Assembly (NCBI GenBank): GCA_034766995.1
Contig: CM068321.1
Span: 9,209,026 to 9,273,025, forward strand
Origin: Acanthacorydalis orientalis
Taxonomy: Eukaryota > Arthropoda > Insecta > Megaloptera > Corydalidae
Direction of reading: 5' to 3'
Length of the DNA: 64,000 nt
Shown: one piece after another, positions 48,018 to 59,454 of the stretch
How the letters are laid out: every line of letters starts with the position of its first letter
How positions within the stretch are numbered: the first letter of the stretch is position 1
Notes under the pieces: generated by a model
Databases searched by the model: none
Told to the model about the DNA's origin: nothing
What the model saw: the letters and a program-made list of their open reading frames with translations, nothing else
Made by a program: the position numbers and the translations under genes

Positions 48018-48640
48018 TTATATTTATTTATTTATGAAAAACATATAAGAGCACTGCCCACATACAGGTGACGACAAGTCGTTAATCATAAAATATGTAT
48101 AGATTGGAGTGTTGCACATAGACAGAAGACAAAAATATAAATTTCATATTTAAGTATATACATATATATCGGAATAAAATCATGAATGATATTAATACGT
48201 ATTAAGTGCAAAATGAAACGGGAAAAACAAAAAAAAGGAAGAATAAGAAAAAATAATAAGACAATGCGTACACTTTAAAGCTTGCCGGTGTGACATCATA
48301 AGCTCATCATAGGCTCCTAAGAGTGGATATAGAGGTTCCCCAACTTAGAAATAAGTGGAATCCTACTAGGTACGGCAGAATTAGTGCGATAAAATGGAAC
48401 ATGGAAGATTTCTATATTCCTTGTAGACCTAGAAACGGCGCGTCTCCTGACAAGGTTACAGATTTCAGGTGAATCGAATCGCAAGTTCACAATATTGTAC
48501 AAAAAGTGAGATCTTGAATTGTTCGCTGAGACTCTAACGTATGAATATCGAAAGTTCGAACATAGGAGCATAATTGTTATCATCAATGGCCATAGGATGA
48601 CTTAAACGGATTGCAGAAATTTTGTGTTGCACCTTCTCAA
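48018..48640 (-). pseudogene. LINE reverse transcriptase C-terminus and 3' end (Jockey/CR1-like)
   Basis: The minus-strand frame ending near 48317 reads RSTRNIEIFHVPFYRTNSAV preceded by LRFDSPEICNLVRRRAV, the typical C-terminal tail (FxxPxxRTN) of insect Jockey/CR1-like non-LTR retrotransposon ORF2. Just upstream, in a shifted frame, are segments such as IQDLTFLYNIVN. Downstream follow about 280 bp of 3' untranslated sequence and a short (TAAA)n-like tail at 48018-48036. The 5' part is missing, as usual for truncated LINE insertions, and at least one frameshift is present. Clade assignment is tentative. Confidence 0.75.
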
Positions 48641-48699
48641 TGAAAATGTTATTTAATATTTTTGTTACTAATTAATAATACTACAATACTGTGACTAAA

Positions 48700-48990
48700 T
48701 TCTTTTTTCATCTCACAAGCCAAAAAAAGTTTCAGTTAAAAATGTTCTAAAATGATAATCGATACTTTTGGTTATTTCTTATCTACATTTAGATGATAAT
48801 GTCATCATCTTCAGAGCTTTAAGATACAGAAAACTTTATTTTCCTGTATCTTATCTCTGTGAATATCATAACAAGACTGTCAAAGTGTGTATAAACATCA
48901 ATCATAAATGATTTATAATGATTTTCGAACATTTTTTATTACTCGTAATGATTCATTAAACGTTTTTTGAACAGAAAAGTTTTCTATACT
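48700..48990. repeat. FB1 foldback element, well-preserved tip
   Basis: The left arm (about 48708-48833) and right arm (about 48834-48985) meet at a tip where TAAGATACAGAAAA is answered by TTTCCTGTATCTTA across a short loop. The hairpin motif in the left arm is at 48792-48814. This is the clearest example of the palindromic centre of the family. Confidence 0.75.
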
Positions 48991-49082
48991 TTGTAGGGCG
49001 AAAGAATGGTGCATTTGTAAAAGTAACTAATACTAACAACTAGTGATTGATTTTATTAGATTTATTAATCGTTGCATTGTAC

Positions 49083-49592
49083 TAGGTTGGTAGAAAAATA
49101 ATTGTGGTCTATGATCTTCAAATTCATATACATTCTTCTCAGATAGCTGTTTTAAGTGGTCTAAAACTGTTGGATGACTAACGCCTAGCTTTTCTGCAAG
49201 CTCTCGAATTGTTGTGCTTGGTTCTGATTCAACTAACGCTTTCAGTTGGTTATTATGAATTGAAGGACGCCGGTGACCTTCTTTATGTTCAAGGCTGTCT
49301 TTCCCAGCACAAAATTTTTAGAACCACCATTGCACTATACGTTCCTTAACAGTACCCATACCATTTACAAGCAGTTTCTGCTACTTTGCCACCCGTTTTG
49401 AACTTGTACAAAAATGCATTTATTTGGTTCTTTTCCATATTTAATTCAATAGCCTAATTTGAACCCAAATTAACAATAAAACCAAAGTCGATATTACCAA
49501 AACACAGATCGAAAAATGCACTCTAATTGAAAAAAAATAAAGTTAGAATTCAGAAAATGAAAACCGCAATTATAATCCTACCAACCTAATAG
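49083..49592 (-). mobile_element. mellifera-type mariner deletion derivative (510 bp)
   Basis: Ends are TAGGTTGGTAGAAAAATAAT on the left and CCTACCAACCTAATA on the right. The minus strand encodes ARELAEKLGVSHPTVLDHLK-like helix-turn-helix text and then reads QLSEKNVYEFEDH straight into the 3' untranslated region. Compared with the 41.6-kb copy, about 690 bp are missing, with AGCT present at both deletion borders. It is the best conserved of the short copies in its coding part. Confidence 0.85.
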
Positions 49593-49599
49593 TATAAAA

Positions 49600-50140
49600 T
49601 ACAATCAATCGATTTTAAGACACAAATGTTATAAACACAACTAACAATAACACAAACCTTTAGCTAAAAAATGGTGATGAATAGTTTTGCATATAAAAAA
49701 TAATTTGACTAACTTTTTAACACAAAAATAAATGATAATTATTTAAAAGCCAATCCAAAAAACTATTGAAATATAATTCGTCGATATAAATTCTTTTAAA
49801 ATAATTTTTCAAATAATGAAATTTATCAAACATTTATTTTTAATTCGTATGTATTTAACTTAGAACTGAATTAATTACAATTAAAATAGAATCTGATCAA
49901 AAATGACTTGTAGCATGTCGAAATAACAATAATTATAATTACATCTTAACAGTTTTTCTAATAATAAAACTGTAAAACGAAGCCTTATTTTTCTAACAAT
50001 TTAAACAACTTTTATACATATTCATATAAAAAAAAAAAAACAATTAAATTTCCAATACTACTTTATAGTTACGAAAAATTCACAATGAATTATTTTATTT
50101 ATCAGTTCAGGACTAATTTTTCTTTTTATATAATGACACA
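49600..50140. other. AT-rich spacer, nothing recognised
   Basis: No repeat family member or coding region was identified. Confidence 0.45.
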
Positions 50141-50141
50141 T

Positions 50142-50339
50142 TATATATATATATATATATATATACATATATTATCGGGGGCTTTGCCCCCTGCTCGCTG
50201 TGTTCACCAACACCCAGGCTCGCTGCGCTCACCTACTTGTCAATTATAAGAATGTCATATAATCGAATGAAACAATCAACATATTTAGGTATTATAGAAT
50301 CCAAGTCCCAAATAAATAAGTCGACGTCATGAATTTATA

Positions 50340-50373
<34 letters not shown>

Positions 50374-50551
50374 ATATATATATATTAGGGAGCTTCGCTC
50401 CCTGCTCGCTGCGCTCGAACACTTGTCAATAATAAGCATGTCATGTAACCGAATGAAACAATTAACATATTTGGGTATCATAGAAGCCACGTCACAAATA
50501 AATGTCAACGTCATGGATTTATAATATAATATATATATATATATATATATT
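50142..50551. repeat. duplicated hairpin-headed repeat set in TA arrays
   Basis: Two related units (50170-50339 and 50387-50524) are each bordered by TA arrays (50142-50169, 50340-50386, 50525-50551). Each begins with a GC-rich hairpin (GGGGGCTTTGCCCCC at 50176-50190; GGGAGCTTCGCTCCC at 50388-50402), then CTGCTCGCTG(T/C)G(T/C)TC, and shares ACTTGTCAATTATAAG-like, ATCGAATGAAACAATCAACA and TAAATAAGTCGACGTCATGA-like text ending in ATTTATAAT. It is non-coding and of unknown class. Unit 1 has an extra 30 bases, including a GTGTTCACCAACAC hairpin. Confidence 0.8.
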
Positions 50552-50639
50552 AGTAAGTCTATATAAACATTCTTGCAGATAGATTACTTTTTGCAACTTG
50601 ATATTATTTTATTAGTTGTTTTTGGACAATTTTGATTGT

Positions 50640-50660
50640 ATATATATATATATATATATA
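50640..50660. repeat. short (TA)n
   Basis: About 10 TA units. Confidence 0.85.
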
Positions 50661-50874
50661 GTTATAGATATGAATATTGTGGTGCTTAATAATAATATTT
50701 ACCTTACTATTTAATTTATGATCTAGTCTATTAACATTTAAATTATATCTAGAACTTAAGTTTCATATAATTTCCTACTTGTATTTTATGAGTATTTAAC
50801 TTATTATAAATAAGACTTTACATTAATACTTTGTACTATAATTATTATTTTATTGCTATCATGTGATTTATTAT

Positions 50875-51075
50875 TATTCATTTGACATATTGATGATATT
50901 ATCATCCAAAGTACAGAAAAATATTCGACGATGGTAGCATTGTCGTCGAAATGTGAAGAAACAACAATCAAAAAATGATCAATAATTTATTAATACATTT
51001 TTGATAAGAAATATGTTTTGTTATTCACGGGATGAATGGCAAATATATTCATGGAAGTGAATTTAACCACAATGA
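50875..51075. repeat. FB1 foldback element, short left arm
   Basis: The tip GTACAGAAAAAT is followed by a right arm with TGTCGTCGAAATG, ACAATCAAAAAATGATCAAT, GTTATTCACGGGATGAATGG and the outer end TTCATGGAAGTGAATTTAAC. Confidence 0.65.
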
Positions 51076-51429
51076 TAACTATAATAGTACATTCAAAATA
51101 TTAATACACTTTTTTATAATACATTTTATTTTAATAAGATTAAAGAGTAAAATTTAGAAAGTTACTTATTTTTTTCAAATTTCTGTTTCTTAATAATGTC
51201 AAATTTTCATCTAAATTTTTATACTGAGAAGAGATATTTTTGCCTATTAATCTGATAAAATATACAGGTCGAATCAAATATCTTCAAAAGATAAAATTTC
51301 GTATAAATATCATGCAGATTATGCACATAAGTGATTTAACGTTCAAAAACCTTTCCAAGGTTATATGCATCGTAAACGATATGTGCTCTAATATTAAAAA
51401 AATATTATCTCAATATAATTTCATTTACT

Positions 51430-51600
51430 AAATGATGGCATAAAAGTATATGTCTGAGAAAGTTTTCAGTTCACATTAACCCCCCATTTATAGGGCAGTG
51501 ACTTATTCTAGATTAATTTTCGAACCAATCACCCGAGAGTCATTAACCTGCTATTAAAAACCTTCCTTCTAACGTCCTAGGAATTGATTCCGTGTTAAAC
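51430..51600. other. moderately GC-richer patch
   Basis: Contains TTAACCCCCCATTTATAGGG and a homeodomain-like TAACCTGCTATTAAA string. Weak candidate for a regulatory block. Confidence 0.2.
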
Positions 51601-51877
51601 ATTTTTAGATTAAATACTAAATATAATTTGATCTAACATTATTTAATTCGCACACTTGCACATAAAGTTAAAATTAACTATTTTTTTTAATGAAAATATA
51701 CAGAATTTCTCATCGTAATTAAACCGCTAATTCAATTTATATTTCGTCAAATGAAAACGTCATCTCGTTCAGTTTAATTTGGTGTCGAGGTCGTTGGATA
51801 TCTGTAATTTACATAAATCAAAACACCGAATGCGAAAGAGAATTTGTTGTGACATAGAGAGGACGAAATTGAAATAG

Positions 51878-51878
<1 letters not shown>

Positions 51879-51940
<62 letters not shown>
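51879..51940. repeat. (TA)n microsatellite
   Basis: Pure TA array; a CAGGTAG lies at 51956-51962 just beyond it. Confidence 0.95.
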
Positions 51941-51941
<1 letters not shown>

Positions 51942-52189
51942 AAAATGAGTTGCTGCAGGTAGATTTACAAATGTTCAGATACATGTGCGCGGCATTTCAA
52001 CGGAATTTTGTCGAAATACTTAAGAAACAGTGGGGAGCTAATAGAAATTACTGAGCGTTTTAATAGAATTAAAACGATATTCGTTTTAAGTGAAAAAGTA
52101 GCGAACGGTTCTATATTTTTATTAAAAACATATTTCGTTTATAAATATTAGAGAAAAGGCATATGTGTTATAACATAATTAATAAATTG

Positions 52190-52218
52190 TATGCATATAT
52201 ATATATATATATATATAA
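52190..52218. repeat. short (TA)n
   Basis: About 13 TA units. Confidence 0.85.
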
Positions 52219-52426
52219 TGATGGGAAGTAATTAAATAGTTAATTGAAAAATTGTGTCGGTTAAATAAACGCTCTATTCGGTTAAAATATTTAGATTGAA
52301 ATATATAGAGATTCTAAACAGAAAATAAGTTTGTTTATTCTTGATAAGGAAATAAGATATATTTGTTATAAATTATTTTTCTTGAAGTATTGATTTACAT
52401 TATTTTAGTTTATATTTTAAACTGTA

Positions 52427-52429
<3 letters not shown>

Positions 52430-52468
<39 letters not shown>
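52430..52468. repeat. (TA)n microsatellite
   Basis: Pure TA array. Confidence 0.95.
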
Positions 52469-52471
<3 letters not shown>

Positions 52472-52744
52472 AATTCTAAAATTTTTAATATTCAACTTTT
52501 TATATTTAGAATAAATATTTAGGAAACTTAAAAATATTTGTGTTTAAAAACATATATTTAAACATTTTGATATTAATACAGATGAAAAATGTAATAAGAA
52601 TTCAGGTGGAAATAAGAGTTATTTTAAATTTGGAAGTATTTTTTTAAAAATTGTTCTAACATTGTTTAAGTTCGAAGACCGATAATAATATTTTTTTATC
52701 TAATTTTAGAATTTTGTTTCTAAAAAAAATGATAAATATTTTTT

Positions 52745-53324
52745 AAACATTTAATCTCTCTGTATTAACTTATGAAATATAATACACTTACTAGCAAATA
52801 TAAGTTATAATTATAAAATAACAATATTTAAAAAAATATATCAAATTGACAATTTTAAAAAATAGTATTTTCTGATGTAGAATAGGTGAGGTTTTATTTC
52901 TCGAAAATTATATGCTACTTGAATAAATCCAAGTTGATACTAATTTAAAATGTTTAATTCATGAACAATTGAATAATGTAACAAAAATCAGACTGAAAAT
53001 GATAGTTTCTTTAATTTGAAAATATGTTTCTTGTAATGAATCAGGAATTCTTTAATTATTGGGGCAGATAATAAAATTATAAGTATGTTTAAACTTTCAT
53101 TACTAAAAACAATAAATATAGTTTCGACATTTCATCTATTGGTTTTAACTTATAAAATATAGTACACTAACTATAAAATATGAGCAAGAATTGTAATATA
53201 ACAATATTTCAAAACAAAATAAATATATGTTTGAGATTTTAAAAAATAAGTTTTTCTGATCTATGTGAGGTGAGCTTCTGTTGGTCAAAAATTACATTCT
53301 TTTGAAATAAATCTATGTTTATAC

Positions 53325-53330
<6 letters not shown>
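52745..53330. repeat. duplicated segment with a period of about 380 bp
   Basis: The blocks at 52755-52950 and 53135-53330 align: TTAACTTAT(G/A)AAATATA(A/G)TACACT, ACAATATTT, TTTCTGAT with a following GGTGAG, ATTTCTCGAAAATTA against TTGGTCAAAAATTA, and AATAAATC(C/T)A then ATACTAATT. They diverge by substitutions and indels. The part between them is less clearly related. The second unit ends in a TA array. Confidence 0.7.

Positions 53331-53372
<42 letters not shown>
53330..53372. repeat. (TA)n microsatellite
   Basis: TA array at the end of the second duplicated unit. Confidence 0.95.
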
Positions 53373-53377
<5 letters not shown>

Positions 53378-53644
53378 TGATATAATAAAATTTCAAAATA
53401 AAAGTAAATCAAAGCCTGCAAATTTCATAAATAAGATATATAATTTTAGGGTTTTTCATAGCTCAAAAATATCAGATTTCATAACATTTAAAGAAAGATG
53501 ATAGGCTGAATTAGAATTTATTAGAAAAAAGTCAAAATTTAATATTGTAATTTAATATGTAATAAATAAATTAAACTTTTTTTACTTTTGACTGTGTTAA
53601 GCTGAAATTGTGTACTGTGTGTATTGAGAATTAGATTAATGTGT

Positions 53645-53646
<2 letters not shown>

Positions 53647-53697
<51 letters not shown>

Positions 53698-53712
53698 TAG
53701 ATAGATAGATAT
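53647..53712. repeat. (TA)n followed by (GATA)n
   Basis: A TA array passes into a few GATA units near 53698-53711. Confidence 0.95.
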
Positions 53713-53714
53713 AG

Positions 53715-54380
53715 ATTCTATTATAGAATTACCCGTGAGTTCGATTCAAAATATTAGTTATAACCTTTACTCATTATATCAGTGACAATTAAATTCTTCC
53801 TTAATTTTATCTTTTCCTACATAAATTATAATCACATTATTCTATATAAATTATAATCACATAAGTTTTTATTAATTTAATTTTTTTTCTTAATAACCCA
53901 TAGAACAATGCTTCACCTATAATATCATCTATAAATATTTATGTCAATGTTGATTGTCCCACTCGTCATTCAAAAACATATAACTTCGGAAGTCAAGAAA
54001 GTCTTATTGAATTCATGTGTCCTATAGTTGGTTAGATGGATTAATATATCAAATATTTTATAAAAAAATTCTAAATGTTTAATTACACCACTGTTCATTA
54101 GTAGTAAAAAAAAAAAAACATTTCGAGACAGAGAACCGACTACTTTATATTCAATATTTTTTTTATTTAGGAATGAACAAGACAACTAACATTATAAATA
54201 AGATTCACCACCAATCAGGCAAAGAATAAATTTATTAAATAAGATAAATTCTGTTTGTTCTAAATGGAAAAAAAACTCGTTATAAAAGTAAGATTTTCTA
54301 TGAACATATACTCAAAATAATATTTCCATAAAAATGTGGCTACTTCCATAAACTTTTTGTATTCCTATTCTTTGTTGCAT
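53715..54380. other. AT-rich spacer, nothing recognised
   Basis: Includes two imperfect direct copies of TATAAATTATAATCACAT (53822 and 53844). No coding region. Confidence 0.4.
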
Positions 54381-54383
54381 AAT

Positions 54384-54484
<101 letters not shown>

Positions 54485-54805
54485 TATATGTATAGATCGA
54501 AAATTCAATAGTTTAATTGTTATGAGAATATTCTATATTTATTATTAATACTTAAAACACAAAATTCTTTTTCCATTAAAATTCAACAAGAATTTATAAA
54601 ATCAAAAATCAACATTGAATAAATTCTAGTGTTAAATAACTACCAAAAAATAGAACTACTTGGGAAAATAAAAATTATAAACTAATTATGAAATTTTAAA
54701 AAACGATATATTTTGTCTACATTCAATGGATTATGTGTTTTTATAAATTATTTTTTTCTATTATTTTTGTAACTGAAAAATAAATCAATTATATTTTTAA
54801 GTAGT

Positions 54806-54807
<2 letters not shown>

Positions 54808-54858
<51 letters not shown>

Positions 54859-54898
54859 TATTTATATGGATGTATGTATGTGTGTGTGCGTGTGTGCA
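54808..54898. repeat. (TA)n with a (TGTG)n tail
   Basis: A TA array is followed after ACATATATTTATATGGATG by a TATG/TG-rich run. Confidence 0.9.
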
Positions 54899-55249
54899 AA
54901 GTTTGGAAAGTGTATAAAAATATAAAAATTTTATTAAACATTTGCAAGTCAGAACCGATTAAAAGAATCGTAAAATTTAAATAAAACCGTAATGTCTCAT
55001 ACAGTTCGTATGTAGAAATTTGATGAAAACAATTGTGGACACACAAATCTATGGACCACACAAGAGGTTTCGAAATGTACGATAGACGTATGCCTATGGG
55101 CGAAAAAAGCTATATTTGATTTCAAATCCGTTCAATGTTAGCTTACTGCGTGATACGCGCACATATAATTATTGTATTTCGTTTTATTTGAATGTTCCTT
55201 ACGGTTCTAATACAAAAATTCTAATACAAACAGTTCATAATACAGTTCT

Positions 55250-55480
55250 AACATTGTAGCTCTAAATTCACTTTCATAAATGAAGTACTTTTTCAGCTCG
55301 AAAACTGTAACAACATTCTGGTCTTATTTGAAACAATTAACAATTTTGATGCTCTAAAAATGAAGGAAGTGCCGTCTAAACGTGCATAAGTATTAATAAA
55401 AAAAGGATCAATAATGATGTATTGAATATTTTTGACTAAAACATTTCTTTGTGGTTCTTAAGTTGAAAGAAGTAAGTATA
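55250..55480. repeat. FB1 foldback element, decayed
   Basis: The outer left end TAAATTCACTTTCATAAATG (55262-55281) pairs with FB1 outer-end sequence elsewhere. The right arm includes GGATCAATAATGATGTATTG, TTTTTGACTAAAACATTTCT and TTGTGGTTCTTAAG. Confidence 0.55.
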
Positions 55481-55794
55481 ACAGTGGAAATAAAACAGCT
55501 GCAAATTATATTAAAAACGATACGTCTTTTTTGGAAAAGAAAATAATCTATACCAAAACTTGTAAAAATCTTTTATAATTTTTTTTCTAGACAAAAATCT
55601 GTGCAATAACTAAGTTAATAATTATTATATATGTACAGATATATAATTAAATATGAATTAAAATATATAATCTTAATTAACACACAAATCATTACAGTGA
55701 AATAATAATAATCTAAAAATATATTCTAATTCATTTTAAAAACCTTACAGTTTTGTTAAGTAGTACATAAAACAATTAAATTTTGTTTCCTTTA

Positions 55795-56065
55795 CCGAAT
55801 TAAAATTTTCACTTACTTCACAAACGACAAAAAATGTGTCCCAAATGTTCATTAATTTACTATTAATCATGTTTTATTGCTGCTTATACGTATTTTGATA
55901 GCAATGCAATTATCATCAGAACTTACAAAAGAGTTAAGAGAAAGTACAAAAGAGTACAAGACCAGATATTTTTCAATAAAGATTTTACTGTACCTTAAAA
56001 TACTGTCTGTTCTGAAGATGATGGGCCATCGAAATGTATATAAACAACAATTAAACATTATTTAA
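55795..56065. repeat. FB1 foldback element, both arms
   Basis: The left arm (55800-55922) has TTCACAAACGACAAAAAATG and TATCATCAGAAC. The right arm (about 55985-56065) has TCTGAAGATGATGGGCCATC, GAAATGTATATAAACAACAA and TTAAACATTATTTAATTACC. Frames open on both strands across it are a by-product of the inverted repeat. Confidence 0.7.
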
Positions 56066-56135
56066 TTACCGATATTATTATAACAAAAAAGTATAAAAGA
56101 ACATATAGTATCATGTCGTTGTTGTACATTACCTC

Positions 56136-56137
<2 letters not shown>

Positions 56138-56169
<32 letters not shown>
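56138..56169. repeat. (TA)n microsatellite
   Basis: Pure TA array adjoining a LINE tail. Confidence 0.9.
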
Positions 56170-56171
<2 letters not shown>

Positions 56172-56172
<1 letters not shown>

Positions 56173-56286
56173 CAGCGTGGCGAGTCATGATCCCAAAACC
56201 TTACATGATGAGTACAAATAAATGGAGGCTCATGAAAGAGACCTTATCCAGCAGTAGATTAACAGGGCTAAAAATGATGATGATTT
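56172..56286 (+). mobile_element. LINE 3' end with GAT-type tail
   Basis: GGAGGCTCATGAAAGAGACC, TTATCCAGCAGTAGATTAAC and AGGGCTAAAAATGATGATGA form the CAGCAGTGG..GGGCT..(GATGAT) tail shared by many insect non-LTR elements. Only the last ~115 bp remain, without coding sequence. It lies between two TA arrays. Confidence 0.65.
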
Positions 56287-56394
56287 TATATATTATATAT
56301 ATATATGTTATATAATATATAATTTAATATATATATATATATATATATCATATAATATAAAATATAATATATATATATATATATGTATATATAT

Positions 56395-56437
<43 letters not shown>
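56285..56437. repeat. compound TA array with palindromic interruptions
   Basis: TA blocks alternate with TGTTATATAATATATAAT and similar palindromic steps. Confidence 0.9.
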
Positions 56438-56438
<1 letters not shown>

Positions 56439-56439
56439 T

Positions 56440-57100
56440 AAAAAGAAAATAATAAAACACTAACATAGAAAATAAATGCCGAAAGCAGTTTTTCCAAGAA
56501 ATAGATCAAAAAAAAATGTGTTGCTCTTTACAAAAAAATTACACGTGATTGTAAAGGTTCAAAATATCTAAATAATAGAGATAGCTATATGCGATTCGAG
56601 CTTTGAGGTTAGACATTAAAAGCAACTAGTATAAAAAGTAAAATATATTATTTATAGAGAGTACCTGACTGAAGAGTATGTACTAGTTGATAGATAAGGA
56701 ATAAATGACGATATAAAAGAATATTGCCAAATATATACTTATATAATATATACAACAATTTGCATCCAAATATCAAACAGACCCTTTAAAAAACTTCCAA
56801 ATTTATGTCACTAAAATCAATGATCAAAAATAAGTAACTTTGAATCTTGTCATGTGAAGACAATTTAATAGGTGTGCCATAACTTAAAAAGTGTATAAAT
56901 AAAAGAAGCTAACTGTTATTTATAACATAGTTTTCAATCGATATTCAATTTCTTACAAATATTCCCACCCATTTCTGTATTGTCTATGATATTTATAGAA
57001 CAAAATCAAATGCCACAATTATCATAACAGTAATTATAGATGGCCGAGTACACAGAGAGATCAATGTATAATTTTATTTAACATGCCTGTTAAATATTAT
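56440..57100. other. AT-rich spacer, nothing recognised
   Basis: No repeat family member or coding region was identified. Confidence 0.45.
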
Positions 57101-57134
57101 ATTTTACATGATATATAATGGAGGTAACTTTGTA

Positions 57135-57136
<2 letters not shown>

Positions 57137-57193
<57 letters not shown>
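57137..57193. repeat. (TA)n microsatellite
   Basis: Pure TA array on the left border of an island. Confidence 0.95.
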
Positions 57194-57194
<1 letters not shown>

Positions 57195-57485
57195 TATGAA
57201 AATGACCTATCTGTCGCAGATTGCTCGGTTCGCGTGCGTCGTGTTATAATCGTTCACTGCATAGACGCGTTCTGGGAAACTGTTGTCGTGTGTTCGGTAC
57301 CCGTACAGGTAGACAGGTTTCCACCCAATACGCCGGATATATGTTTTTACGTAAAATCACAAAAGTGGCGGAATAATTGCCAGGTCGACGCATGCGACCG
57401 TACACATAAGCACCCGAAAAATATAATTGATGGTTTGGTGTAACACGAAGACGTGTTTTTATTATTGACAGCTCGAACATCATCC
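57195..57485. promoter_or_regulatory. CpG-rich island, candidate enhancer
   Basis: Contains CAGGTAG (57306-57312) and the palindrome TTTACGTAAA (about 57346-57355), a bZIP-type site. Frames open on both strands (57108-57443 plus, 57244-57483 minus) have no recognisable domain, and the plus frame runs out of the TA array. Confidence 0.4.
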
Positions 57486-57489
57486 ACAG

Positions 57490-57516
57490 TCTCTCTCTCT
57501 CTATATATATATATAT
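57490..57516. repeat. (CT)n-(TA)n microsatellite
   Basis: CT units then TA units, bordering the island on the right. Confidence 0.9.
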
Positions 57517-57683
57517 TCATTATTTTTTAAATCATCCTGATAACTCAAAAAAGAACACGGATTGGATCGTCTTATTTATATAATAATTATCGCAATTATT
57601 TACATTTAAGATTCGTTTTAAAATAATAGCTGTAAAGAAAATTCTATATTAAATATTGAACTACCTGTGTACATTTAAATGGT

Positions 57684-57686
<3 letters not shown>

Positions 57687-57729
<43 letters not shown>
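57687..57729. repeat. (TA)n microsatellite
   Basis: Pure TA array. Confidence 0.95.
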
Positions 57730-57731
<2 letters not shown>

Positions 57732-58287
57732 ATTTATAAGTAAACATACTTTGTTCAGCCTATTTCAAGTGTTACATTTCTTTAATAAATATGTCATACT
57801 TATCTTAATCATTATACAAAAAATGTAACATTATTTTTTGCATTTTACTTTCAAGAGTATTTAATGAGGGCGTTAATTATTACAGTGTTTATTTTGTCAT
57901 ATTTACTCAATCATTCTACAAATTTTTTGTCACTGAGTAATAATGATTTTACTTTTTGTTTATTATTTAAATATACTCTTAAAAAAGAAATTTATTTCAT
58001 TTTGAAAACAGTTGCTTTATTTTTAAATCGGCAAATTAAAGAAAAGATGAAAGTGAATATTCTGTTTTCAAGATTTAATATTTTCAATTAATTATAAATT
58101 AAATTGTGATCGTGAATTCTGAAACATTTCACTCTGTCTAGTGTCAGTAACAGTCTGAAATAGGAAATAAGTTATAGTTGTATTGTGAATTAAACTCTTG
58201 ATACTGGATAATTTATCTTGAGTATCAGTAGTAACTGTACGGATTGTGGTATTATAATTTCGAATATTTTTAGAACCTATTGATTGT

Positions 58288-58935
58288 TTAACCCTTTGAA
58301 ACCGGGCGTGGATCTAGGAATCCATTGATATTTTCCAAAGAAACTATGGTAACAGAGCGCTATCTTTTGAATGATATATTTAAAGGTCACCAATTTATTT
58401 ATAATTAGACTAAATGTACAACTTTGTCTTTCATTAAAAAAAGTTATGGTCGTCCAAAAATCATAAAAATCGCGGTTTTTTAATTGAAAGCTTATAATAA
58501 TTTTAAACTTGAGAATTGGACTGGATAATTTTTTTTCCAAAAATAGAACATTGGTAGAAAGCATATAAAAATTTCGAGACTATGTCTACGTACAAGATGT
58601 GACCGATGTGAAATCGTTTTGTGCACAATTGATTGTTTCAAAAATTTTCGCACTCAACAGTAAGGTTCTGCACATTTTCAATTGTAATCAATTTTTCTCC
58701 TTCCAATTATATGTTTACAATCAAGACATTTATGTTTCCCCGAATATTATCAACGATTTTCCACAATATTTCAGATGGATATGAAATTGCTTATGACTAA
58801 TCTGAATTAACATATTTTTTCTTCTAACCGATACATTTACAATTTTTATTTTGTTTACGATAAAAGAATATTCATGATAAATATTTGTTAAGAAAATTTA
58901 GCACCTTTTCCCCTTCCCTGTCTCCAAAGGATTAA
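58288..58935. mobile_element. piggyBac-like non-autonomous element (about 640 bp)
   Basis: TTAA at 58288-58291 and again at 58932-58935 flank a segment with matching ends: CCCTTTGAAACCGGG on the left, and CCCTGTCTCCAAAGG on the right, its near reverse complement. TTAA target duplication and CCCTTTG-like ends are the piggyBac signature. The interior has text such as AAAAATCGCGGTTTTTTAAT and two short frames (58277-58564 minus, 58599-58784 plus) that show no transposase motif. It would depend on a transposase from elsewhere. Confidence 0.75.
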
Positions 58936-59450
58936 ATAAATTATATCAAATATATTTTAAATATTATATTCATATTGAGAGATTACAAAATGTTATTTTT
59001 TGAGCATAAAGTAATTATTAAATGTTGTTCTGACCTTGTTTAGAATCTTTTACTTAGTACTACTAAAAGTTTCCACTACTTAGTAAAAACTAGTGAATCA
59101 CTAAATCATCCATAGGGTTTAAATTTTATTAATAATAATTTTATAATTACAGCCTAATATCTTATTAAATTGAGCATGAATAAATATTAAAGTTTACTAA
59201 AATTATTTAATGAAAAATTAAGTATATGCCCATTTTTTTATTTATAGGTATTATTGCCGTTCTTTTTCTTAAAACCATCTATTATTTATTGTCGAAGCGC
59301 CATAAAACCTCAATAACTAAAAAACTATTTTTTAGTCAAAATTTAAAAAAGTATAGAAGTTAATAATAAAATTAAATTCATCGGCAAAAATTCATACAAA
59401 AAAAAACTCAATAATAGAACATTGATTACAATACTTTTCAAAAAGTATGT
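58936..59450. other. AT-rich spacer, nothing recognised
   Basis: No repeat family member or coding region was identified. Confidence 0.45.
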
Positions 59451-59454
59451 TTAG

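Noticed and set aside
53700..53760. Possible tRNA T-arm (GAGTTCGATTCAAA)
   Set aside because: No matching acceptor stem, A box or anticodon arm around it.
55867..56065. Nearly coincident 62-63 codon frames on both strands
   Set aside because: They arise from the inverted arms of an FB1 element.
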